A stretch of DNA of 14,010 bases from CAINDZ01 sp964399195 (GTDB lineage Bacteria > Krumholzibacteriota > Krumholzibacteriia > LZORAL124-64-63): NCBI GenBank assembly GCA_964399195.1, contig CAYNPY010000087.1, forward strand, positions 1 to 14,010, written 5' to 3'. The translations under genes and the position numbers were made by a program. Position 1 is the stretch's first letter. Each line of letters opens with the position of its first letter. Positions 6,470-12,835 of the stretch are shown one piece after another. The notes below the pieces were generated by a model. The model worked only from the letters and a program-made list of their open reading frames with translations, searched no databases and was not told the origin of the DNA.

Positions 6470-7120
6470 GTGAGCAGGCACTGGCATCGGCACCTGATTC
6501 TGGTCTGCATGGCGCTGGGCGCCCTGGCCGCCGGCGGTCCGGCCGCCGCGCAGAACGTCGCCATGGACTTCCACTGGGCGCCCTGCGCCCTGGAGGTCGA
6601 CGGCGTTCCCAAGCCGGCGGCGGTCTTCTACGAGGTCTTCGTGCTGCGCGGGGCCGACGGCGAAGCGTTCGCCGCCACCGTCACCGACACCGTGTGGACG
6701 CTCCTGGCCGAGCCCGACGTGATGCAGCGCATCTGCGTGCGCGGCGTGGATGCGCAGGGCAACCCGTCGCCGTTCAGCGAGTGGTCCGACCCGGTCTACT
6801 TCGAAGGCCAGGGCATCGACGGGCCGGTGCCGCCCGCGCCCGAGCTGCCGCCCAACTATCCCAATCCCTTCAACCCCGAGACGCGCATCGTCTACGGCGT
6901 GCCCGAGAACCTGGGCGAGGCCGCGCCGCTGCGGCTGGAGATCTTCACCGTCGACGGCCGTCGGGTCAGGACCTTCCCCGTGGACCGGTCCGCGGGCTGG
7001 CACGAAGTCACCTGGGACGGGCGCGACGACCATGGCCAGTTGTCCGCTGCCGGGACCTACATCACGCGCTATGCCGCCGGAACCATGATCAAGACCACGA
7101 AGATGACGATGGTCAAATGA
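6470..7120 (+). CDS. Secreted protein with FN3-like domain and FlgD-like / type IX-style C-terminal domain
   Basis: This 216-residue exported protein has a signal peptide (MSRHWHRHL, hydrophobic stretch about 9-24, cleavage likely after AAAQ or AAA near 27-28). Residues about 32-112 form a fibronectin-III-like beta domain with YEVFVLRGADG and RICVRGVDAQGNPSPFSEWSDPV. A Pro-rich hinge leads to NYPNPFNPETRIVYGVPE (129-146) and then LRLEIFTVDGRRVRTF, GWHEVTWDGRDDHGQLSAAGTY and KMTMVK at the end. This is the standard FlgD-Ig-like / por-secretion-type C-terminal domain, which in Bacteroidota and relatives directs export through the type IX system or caps the protein. The GTG at 6470 has AGGAGG 9 nt upstream. 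The frame is open back to 6356, but that would put codons over the sigma-54 promoter. No catalytic motif is seen. The gene is flanked by its own promoter and a terminator-like hairpin, so it looks monocistronic. Confidence 0.86.
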   Translation: MSRHWHRHLILVCMALGALAAGGPAAAQNVAMDFHWAPCALEVDGVPKPAAVFYEVFVLRGADGEAFAATVTDTVWTLLAEPDVMQRICVRGVDAQGNPSPFSEWSDPVYFEGQGIDGPVPPAPELPPNYPNPFNPETRIVYGVPENLGEAAPLRLEIFTVDGRRVRTFPVDRSAGWHEVTWDGRDDHGQLSAAGTYITRYAAGTMIKTTKMTMVK

Positions 7121-7170
7121 CCGGGACGGTCTCTCCCCCGGCCGCATAACCGGCCTGTTGCCATAGGATT

Positions 7171-7208
7171 GCCGCCGCCGCCCCGCCGCCAGCCGGGGCG
7201 GCGGCGGC
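7171..7208 (+). terminator. 14-bp GC hairpin after the FlgD-tail gene
   Basis: GCCGCCGCCGCCCC (7171-7184) pairs perfectly with GGGGCGGCGGCGGC (7195-7208) across a 10-nt loop. It starts 50 nt after the stop at 7120. The downstream flank GTGTTCGGG has only a few T residues, so it is a terminator-like stem without a classical U-tract, as is common in high-GC bacteria. It lies upstream of the GreA start at 7311 and would insulate the two genes. Confidence 0.55.
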
Positions 7209-7310
7209 GTGTTCGGGCGCGGGCCGCGCGCCGGCCTTTCGCCGCCGCGCCTCATCGCTTACCTTGGGACGCTCGCATTTTTCAGGACCGTGACGAGACC
7301 GAGGGGTACG

Positions 7311-9551
7311 ATGAGCGAAGACCAGACCGCCGGACCTTCCCTGATCAAGCTCGGCAAGCTTGCCAACGCGCGCGACTTCGACAAGCTCGAGGCGCTGTGG
7401 CCGGACGCCCTGACCAGCGGCGACTATTCGTGGCGCGAACTGGCGCCCATCGCCGGTCAGGTCGGCCGCCAGAACGCGCCGGCGCGCGCCGAGCGGATGC
7501 TCACGGCGCTGGTGGAGTGGGTCGAGGCGCAGAAGGGCCTCGAGGCGGCGCTGCCCGCGGTCCGCGAGGCGGCGGTGCAGCTGCCGACGGCCGCCGGCCT
7601 GGCCAAGCTGGCGCGCCGACTCTACCTGGCGCAGTTCCCCGCCTTCGCCGCGCTGCCGGATCTGCTGGACCTGCTGCTGGAGCGCGAATCGAAGCTGGAC
7701 GCCGCGCTCGTGCTGGTCGATCTCTACACGCGCCTGCAGCCGGGCGCGTTCGCGCTGGACCGCACGTTCCTGGTGCCGGGATTGGTCGAAAAGGTGGAGG
7801 CACGCAGCGGCCGCCTGACGCTCGTCTTCCAGGACCGCCGCGCCGAGTACGGTCCCGAGACGGTGCTCAAGCTCTCGCCGCGCCCGGCGGACGACTTCGG
7901 GGCCATGCTGCTCTACGTGCCCGACAAGCTGCGCGCGATGGCGGCCGAGGATCCGGCCGCCTTCGTCAAGCTGGCCCTGCGCTCGAGTCGCGAGGGCCGC
8001 GTGATGTACAAGGACCTCAAGGGCTACCTGGTGCAGCTGCTGGACGAGAAGGGCTGGAAGGACTGGTGGAACACCGCCAAGCCCGCCCTCAAGCGCGACC
8101 CCATGATCGGCATGTCGGACGGCTCGCAGCCCAGCTTCCGCCTCCTGCGCCAGGCCGACCGCTTCGAGGACCGCATGCGGCGCGAGTTCGACTTCGCCAA
8201 GACGCCGCACGAGAAGCTGCTGAAGGTGCTGGGCCTGCTGGACGAGCTGAACCGGGGCGAGCGCAGCGGCGAGACCGCCGCCGTCGACGAGTCGCTGCTG
8301 GTCCACCTGGGCAACGGCGCCGCCAAGGTGGCCGTCGGAGTGCTGGGCGAGAGTCCGGGCCTGGCGCTGGCGGGCCTGGCGCTGCACGCGGAGATCGCCG
8401 CGCGCGGCGTCGCCGTGGCCACCCCGAACCCGCGGGCGGCGCGGCAGGTCCTCGAGCGCGTGGGCGATCCGGGACAGCTCTGCCAGGAGCTGCCGGAGAA
8501 CCTGCTGCTGCGCGTCCTGCAGTACCTGCGCGAGGCGATGCCGGAGGACTGGGGCTCGGTCTGGGCCTCCGTGCTGATGCGCACCGGGCGGCGACTGTGC
8601 GACTTCATCACGCGCGCCCTGCTCGAGGCCGGCCAGCAGGAAGTCCTGGCCGCGGCGCTGCAGCAGGCGCTGGAGAAGCCGACGGCCAGCCCCGAGCTGC
8701 TCTGCTGGGCCTGGCGCTCGATGCACGGGGGCGGCGCCGCGGCGGGCTTCCTGGGCACCCAGGCCGGGCTGCCGGTCGCCCGCGTGGCCGACGCCATGTT
8801 CGCCCTGCTGGACGGCAGCGGCCGGCTCTACGGCATGTCGATGGAGGAAAAGCACCTCAAGGTGCTGGAGAACGCGCGCGCCTCGTTCGCCGTGCAGGGC
8901 AACCGGCCGCTGCTGGCGCTGCTGGAGCAGGCCGACCGCGCCGGCGCGCTGCGCCTCAAGCGCGTCATCGAGGAGAACGCCGGCCTGAGTCCCGCGCAGC
9001 GCACGCAGCTGCTGGGCTTCCTGCGCTCCCGCTACGCGGACATCTTCATCGAGGCCACGCGCGAGTGGCAGGACGCCACGGCCATTTACACCACCGAGGC
9101 CGGGCTGCGCAAGCTGGAGGCGGCCTTCCAGCACATCGTCCAGGTCGAGCTGCCGGAGGTGGCGCGCCAGATCGGCGAGGCGGCCTCGCACGGCGACCTG
9201 AGCGAGAACTCGGAGTACACGGCGGCGCTGGAGAAGCGCGACCAGCTGGCCAGCCGCGCCGCCCGCCTGGAGAGCGAACTGGCCGTGGCCCGCGTCATCA
9301 ACCACGACATGTCGGTCACCGGCTTCGTCAACGTCGGCACCCGCGTCACGGTGCAGCAGATCGAGTCGGGCGCCGACGAGGTCTACACGTTCCTGGGGCC
9401 CTGGGACACCGACGTGGAGAACCGCGTGCTGAACTACCAGGCGCCGCTGGCGCAGGCGTTCATGGGCGCGCGGATCGGCGACACGGTCAGCTACGGGGAA
9501 GAGGGCGCGCGCCGCTCGTGGAAGATCCTCGGGATCGACTCGGCGCTGTAG
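7311..9551 (+). CDS. greA: Long GreA-type transcription elongation factor with a large N-terminal helical region
   Basis: The last 155 or so residues (593-746) are a complete GreA. There is a coiled-coil with TTEAGLRKLEAAF, and the tip motif GDLSENSEY (628-636) places acidic D629 and E632 where E. coli GreA has D41 and E44, the residues that reach the RNA polymerase active site to stimulate cleavage of backtracked RNA. A C-terminal FKBP-like domain follows (NVGTRVTVQQ, then GARIGDTVSY and WKILGID). Residues 1-590 are mostly helical and repeat-like, with a tryptophan patch GWKDWWNTAKPALKRDP (W249, W252, W253) and no nuclease or ATPase motif. Ordinary GreA is about 158 residues; long forms of roughly 700-900 residues are known in Chlamydiae and Spirochaetes, and this resembles them. 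The ATG at 7311 follows GAGGGG by 4 nt. A TACCTT at 7260-7265 might be a -10 box, without a clear -35. Confidence 0.9.
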   Translation: MSEDQTAGPSLIKLGKLANARDFDKLEALWPDALTSGDYSWRELAPIAGQVGRQNAPARAERMLTALVEWVEAQKGLEAALPAVREAAVQLPTAAGLAKLARRLYLAQFPAFAALPDLLDLLLERESKLDAALVLVDLYTRLQPGAFALDRTFLVPGLVEKVEARSGRLTLVFQDRRAEYGPETVLKLSPRPADDFGAMLLYVPDKLRAMAAEDPAAFVKLALRSSREGRVMYKDLKGYLVQLLDEKGWKDWWNTAKPALKRDPMIGMSDGSQPSFRLLRQADRFEDRMRREFDFAKTPHEKLLKVLGLLDELNRGERSGETAAVDESLLVHLGNGAAKVAVGVLGESPGLALAGLALHAEIAARGVAVATPNPRAARQVLERVGDPGQLCQELPENLLLRVLQYLREAMPEDWGSVWASVLMRTGRRLCDFITRALLEAGQQEVLAAALQQALEKPTASPELLCWAWRSMHGGGAAAGFLGTQAGLPVARVADAMFALLDGSGRLYGMSMEEKHLKVLENARASFAVQGNRPLLALLEQADRAGALRLKRVIEENAGLSPAQRTQLLGFLRSRYADIFIEATREWQDATAIYTTEAGLRKLEAAFQHIVQVELPEVARQIGEAASHGDLSENSEYTAALEKRDQLASRAARLESELAVARVINHDMSVTGFVNVGTRVTVQQIESGADEVYTFLGPWDTDVENRVLNYQAPLAQAFMGARIGDTVSYGEEGARRSWKILGIDSAL

Positions 9552-9572
9552 ACGTCCGACGCTCCGGCCTTC

Positions 9573-9605
9573 GCGGCGGCGGGTCCCGGCGGGGCCCGCC
9601 GCCGC
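9573..9605 (+). terminator. 15-bp hairpin after greA
   Basis: A long inverted repeat starts 21 nt after the greA stop. The stem is 15 bp including one G-T wobble (core GGCGGCGGGTCCC / GGGGCCCGCCGCC) with a 3-nt GGC loop, followed by TCGTTG. The U-tract is poor but the position and stability fit an intrinsic terminator. A second, weaker repeat (CGGTCC / GGACCG, 9618-9637, 8-nt loop) follows. Confidence 0.6.
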
Positions 9606-9637
9606 TCGTTGCCGCGCCGGTCCTTCCCGCCGGACCG

Positions 9638-9901
9638 CTGGCCATTCCCTGACCCGCCCGGATCGCTTCTGGTCGCCGGGGCGGCGCCGCGCTGCGTGGG
9701 ATCGCGATCCCCCTACAGACCGCGCGTAGCCTTTCGGCGGGCCGCCGTCGGCAATCAAACACATACATGACAATACTTTATCTTCGTCGGCACCCCGCCG
9801 GGGACGACGGTCGTCGCCGTCCGGGCCGCTCCCGCCGCCGGCGGGGAGCCGGAACGCCTCTTGCGTTGCGGCCCGCGGCAGGACCGCGGCAGCTGCGGCC
9901 C
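9638..9901. other. Intergenic control region upstream of the gspEF operon; no convincing gene
   Basis: The greA stop (9551) and the leader ORF (9913) are 361 bp apart. After the two hairpins near greA, this stretch holds a palindrome at 9698-9711, a CTAC-N9-GTAG dyad (9713-9729) and an AT-rich island at about 9751-9787 that stands out against its surroundings. The island has no convincing -35/-10 or -24/-12 pair on either strand. GC-rich partial inverted repeats lie at about 9829-9853. An ATG at 9767 opens a long frame, but that is the +2 shadow of gspE. No c-di-GMP riboswitch consensus was found. Confidence 0.5.
9698..9711. promoter_or_regulatory. 14-nt perfect palindrome, possible operator
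   Basis: GGGATCG/CGATCCC is perfectly self-complementary and, unlike the GC-only dyads elsewhere in the window, includes A and T. It lies 202 bp before the gspE leader ORF and 50 bp before the AT-rich island. An operator for the downstream operon is a reasonable inference with no direct proof. Confidence 0.35.
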
Positions 9902-9908
9902 AAGGAGG
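9902..9908 (+). promoter_or_regulatory. Strong Shine-Dalgarno that serves the leader ORF, not gspE directly
   Basis: AAGGAGG lies 4 nt before the ATG at 9913 but 27 nt before the gspE ATG at 9936. In the gspE frame the codons just after it are TAT, GCG, ACG, AAC and so on, with no possible start. It is the best ribosome binding site in the region. Confidence 0.7.
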
Positions 9909-9912
9909 GGGT

Positions 9913-9939
9913 ATGCGACGAACGGATACGGCTTCATGA
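9913..9939 (+). CDS. 8-residue leader peptide (MRRTDTAS), translationally coupled to gspE
   Basis: ATG at 9913 opens ATG CGA CGA ACG GAT ACG and ends GCT TCA TGA at 9939. Its stop overlaps the gspE start as ATGA (9936-9939), the same four-base overlap that joins gspE to gspF. It has AAGGAGG at close spacing, while gspE itself has only a weak CGGA upstream. A ribosome ending the leader would be placed on the gspE start, so the leader probably sets gspE translation. The peptide resembles nothing known. A chance short ORF remains possible. Confidence 0.5.
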   Translation: MRRTDTAS

Positions 9940-11627
9940 GCATCGCCACGTCCAGCCCGGCGCGGACCAAGCGCCTGGGGCAGATCCTCGTCGAGTCGGG
10001 CGCCTTGACGCCGGAGAAGCTCGACCTGGCGCTGCGCGAGCAGAAGCAGACGGGCGAGAAGCTGGGCGTCGTGCTCCAGCGCCTGGGCATCTGCTCGGAG
10101 CGCGAGGTCTCGCGCGTGCTGGCCGGACAGGCCGGCGTCGAGTGCGTCGACCTGACGCGGCTGGAGGTCGACCGCGCGGTCGTGCGCCACGTCGAGCGCG
10201 ACTACGCCGAAGCGAAATCGCTCCTTCCGCTGAAGCTGCGCGGCAGCACGCTGCAGGTGGCGATGGCCAACCCCCTGGACCTGGCCACGGCCGACGAACT
10301 GGCGCGGATGACCGGCAAGTACATCGAGGTGGTCCACGCCCCCGAGAGCGAGATCAAGGACGCCATCATCCGCCACTTCGGCGGGCAGAGCGGCGCCGGC
10401 GACGACATCCCGCAGCTGGTGGAGGCGGCGCGGCGCGCGCTGGCGGCCGGCGGCTCGCAGGCCCAGGAGGACTCGCCGTACATCCGCCTGGTCGACGCGC
10501 TGCTGCGGCAGGGCGTGGCCGAAGGCGCCACCGACATCCACATCGAGCCCGAGGAGAAGGTGCTCCGCTGCCGCTACCGCATCGACGGGCGGCTGGTGCA
10601 GGGCGCGGTGCTGCCGCAGGAACTGCTGCCGATCGTCGTGACGCGCGTGAAGATCATGGCGGAGATGAACATCTCCGAGACGCGCGTGCCGCAGGACGGG
10701 CGCATCTTCTTCGACGCCGGCCGCAAGAAGGTGGACATGCGCGTGTCCACGTTCCCGACCGTGCACGGCGAGACCATCGTCTGCCGCATCCTGGACAAGG
10801 AAGCGCTGATCGTCGGCCTGGACCGCCTGCGGATGCCGGCGCCGATGCTCGAGCAGTTCAAGCGCGACATCACGCGGCCCAACGGGATCATCCTGGTGAC
10901 CGGGCCCACGGGCTCCGGCAAGATCATTATGCTCTATTTGGCGCTCACGTTCCTGAACCGGCCGGACACGAAGATCATCACGCTGGAGGATCCGGTCGAG
11001 TACGAGCTGCCGGTCATCAACCAGGCGCAGGTGAACAACGCCAAGGGCTTCACCTTCGCCAAGGGCCTGCGCGCGATCCTGCGCCAGGACCCGGACATCC
11101 TGCTGGTGGGCGAGATCCGCGACGTGGAGACGGCCCAACTGGCCATCCGCGCGGCGCTGACCGGCCACCTGGTCTTCAGCACCCTGCACACCAACAGCGC
11201 CGCGGGCGCCGTGCCGCGGCTTCTCGACATGGGCGTCGAGCCGTTCCTGCTCTCGGCCACGCTGGTGGCCGTGGTGGCGCAGCGCCTGGTGCGCCAGGTC
11301 TGCGACGGCTGCGGCGAGCCCGTGACGCCGGACCCGGCGCAGGTCGAGCAGCTGGGGCTGACGGCCGCGGACCTGGAGGGCGCGGCGCCGCGCGCCGGCC
11401 GCGGCTGCGGCCTCTGCCGCCAGACCGGCTACCGCGGCCGCCTGGCCGTCTTCGAGTACCTGGGCGTCGACGCGACGCTGCGCCGGCGCGTCGCCGAACG
11501 AAGCGACGTGGCCGATCTGGAGCGCGCCGCGCGCGACGCCGGCCAGACATTCCTGCGCCAGGACGCGCTGACCAAGTTCCGCGAGGGCCGCACCACGCTG
11601 TCCGAGGTGTTGAGGGTCGTCACATGA
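9936..11627 (+). CDS. gspE: Type II secretion / type IV pilus assembly ATPase (GspE/PilB family) with altered Walker A
   Basis: This 563-residue member of the secretion ATPase family normally forms a cytoplasmic hexamer that drives pseudopilus or pilus assembly. An N-terminal MshEN domain (RLGQILVESGALTPEKL, 13-29; KLGVVLQRLG, 42-51) leads to a linker and the ATPase core. The core has TDIHIEP (199-205), Asp-box RVPQDGR (250-256), Walker A GPTGSGKI (323-330), TLEDPVEY (349-356), Walker B DILLVGEIRD (387-396, E393), His-box STLHTN (415-420) and a zinc tetracysteine (C456, C459, C491, C494). The odd part is Walker A: GKIIMLYLAL replaces the near-universal GKTTTLYxAL, losing the Mg-binding Thr at 330. 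All other motifs are intact. I chose the ATG at 9936 because the MshEN homology begins there; a TTG at 9861 would add 25 unlikely residues. The gene overlaps gspF by 4 bp. Confidence 0.92.
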   Translation: MSIATSSPARTKRLGQILVESGALTPEKLDLALREQKQTGEKLGVVLQRLGICSEREVSRVLAGQAGVECVDLTRLEVDRAVVRHVERDYAEAKSLLPLKLRGSTLQVAMANPLDLATADELARMTGKYIEVVHAPESEIKDAIIRHFGGQSGAGDDIPQLVEAARRALAAGGSQAQEDSPYIRLVDALLRQGVAEGATDIHIEPEEKVLRCRYRIDGRLVQGAVLPQELLPIVVTRVKIMAEMNISETRVPQDGRIFFDAGRKKVDMRVSTFPTVHGETIVCRILDKEALIVGLDRLRMPAPMLEQFKRDITRPNGIILVTGPTGSGKIIMLYLALTFLNRPDTKIITLEDPVEYELPVINQAQVNNAKGFTFAKGLRAILRQDPDILLVGEIRDVETAQLAIRAALTGHLVFSTLHTNSAAGAVPRLLDMGVEPFLLSATLVAVVAQRLVRQVCDGCGEPVTPDPAQVEQLGLTAADLEGAAPRAGRGCGLCRQTGYRGRLAVFEYLGVDATLRRRVAERSDVADLERAARDAGQTFLRQDALTKFREGRTTLSEVLRVVT

Positions 11628-12826
11628 GGGAGTTCCGCTACAGCGCGCTGACGGCCTCCGGCGTCACGATCACCGGGCTGCGCCGCGCCGCCAGCGCCGA
11701 TCAGCTGGCCGGCGCCCTGCTGGAGCAGGGACTGGTGCTGCTGTCCAGCCGGCCCACGCTGGGCGATCTGGGCGGCGCCTGGTCGCCGGCGCGCCGCGCC
11801 GCGCGCAGGCACCTGCGCTCGTTCACGCAGCACATGGCCACCAGCCTGACCGCCGGCGTGCCGGCGGTGACCGCTCTGCGCGACTACGAGCAGCAATGCG
11901 AGGGACCCTTCGCCGACCTGATGGCCGACCTGCGGGCAGCCGTCACCAGCGGCTCGCAGCTGGACGAGGCGCTGGCCCGCCATCCGCACGTCTTCTCGCC
12001 GGTCTATCTGGCGCTGGTGTCGGCCGGGCAGAACACCGGCGGCCTGGACGGCGCTTTCAACGAACTGACGGCCTATCTGGAATGGCAGGAGGACCTGCGC
12101 GGCCAGACCACGCAGGCGCTCATCTATCCGGCCATGCTGCTGGTGGGCGTCGTGGGCCTGTTCCTGCTGATGGTGCTGTTCGTGATGCCGCGCTTCGAGG
12201 GGCTGTTCCGCGATTCCGGGATGGACCTGCCGGCCATGACCCGCGCGATGCTGGCCCTGGGCGACTTCTGCGGGCGCTGGTGGTGGGCCCTGCTGCTGGC
12301 GGGCGCGGCGCTGGTCGCGGCCTTCAGGCTGGCCGTCGCGACGCGCCGCGGCGCCTACGCGCGCGACAAGCTGCTGCTGCGGCTCCCGGTCGTGGGCACG
12401 TTCCTGGGCAAGCTGGCCCTCTCGCGCTTCGCCAAGACGTTCGCCGTCATCTTCGCCTCCGGGGTAGACCTGCTGCGCCTGCTGGACCTGCTGCGCGGGG
12501 TCGTCGGCAACCGCGTCATGGCCGCACAGCTGGGGACCGTCCGCGCCCAGGTCGCCAGCGGCCTGTCGCTGACGGAGGCCTTCGCGGCCGCCGACACGTT
12601 CCCGCCCCTGGTGCAGCGCATGATCGCCGTGGGCGAGCGCACCGGCTCGCTGGACAAGTCGCTGCTGACGGTCTCCGGCCACCTGGACAAGGAGCTGCCG
12701 CGCGACCTGAAGAAGGCCTTCACCGTGTTCGAGGGACTGGTTCTGGTGCTGCTGGGCGCCATGGTCTGCCTGGCCGCGCTGTCGCTGCTGATGCCGATCA
12801 TGTCGATCCGCTCGGCGCTGCACTAG
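11624..12826 (+). CDS. gspF: Type II secretion / type IV pilus inner-membrane platform protein (GspF/PilC family)
   Basis: This 400-residue polytopic protein links the assembly ATPase to the pseudopilus. An N-terminal MREFRYSALTASG segment leads to two homologous GspF domains. The first (about 66-188) has FTQHMATSLTAGVP and LVSAGQNTGGLDGAF; the second (about 268-391) has FAKTFAVIFASGVDLLRLL, SGLSLTEAF and MIAVGERTGSLD. TM segments lie at about 168-190, 220-238 and 367-393, the usual three. Length and motif order are normal for the family. ATG at 11624 overlaps the gspE stop as ATGA, so the two should be translationally coupled and made in similar amounts. The intact partner suggests the operon was working recently, which matters when judging the altered ATPase upstream. 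Confidence 0.95.
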   Translation: MREFRYSALTASGVTITGLRRAASADQLAGALLEQGLVLLSSRPTLGDLGGAWSPARRAARRHLRSFTQHMATSLTAGVPAVTALRDYEQQCEGPFADLMADLRAAVTSGSQLDEALARHPHVFSPVYLALVSAGQNTGGLDGAFNELTAYLEWQEDLRGQTTQALIYPAMLLVGVVGLFLLMVLFVMPRFEGLFRDSGMDLPAMTRAMLALGDFCGRWWWALLLAGAALVAAFRLAVATRRGAYARDKLLLRLPVVGTFLGKLALSRFAKTFAVIFASGVDLLRLLDLLRGVVGNRVMAAQLGTVRAQVASGLSLTEAFAAADTFPPLVQRMIAVGERTGSLDKSLLTVSGHLDKELPRDLKKAFTVFEGLVLVLLGAMVCLAALSLLMPIMSIRSALH

Positions 12827-12835
12827 GAGGGGAGG

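Noticed and set aside
9552..9912. Possible c-di-GMP riboswitch ahead of a pilus/secretion operon
   Set aside because: The GEMM core sequences could not be found; only simple hairpins and a palindrome are present.
7113..11189. 1358-codon open frame on the minus strand
   Set aside because: It is antisense to greA and gspE, both of which have clear family motifs. Its translation is rich in Arg, Gln, His and Leu with no domain, as expected for a GC-rich antisense shadow.
9767..11623. Plus-strand open frame from ATG 9767 running into gspF, suggesting a 1019-residue fusion protein
   Set aside because: The part before 11624 is the +2 shadow of gspE and has no recognisable sequence. Real homology in this frame begins exactly at the gspF ATG that overlaps the gspE stop.
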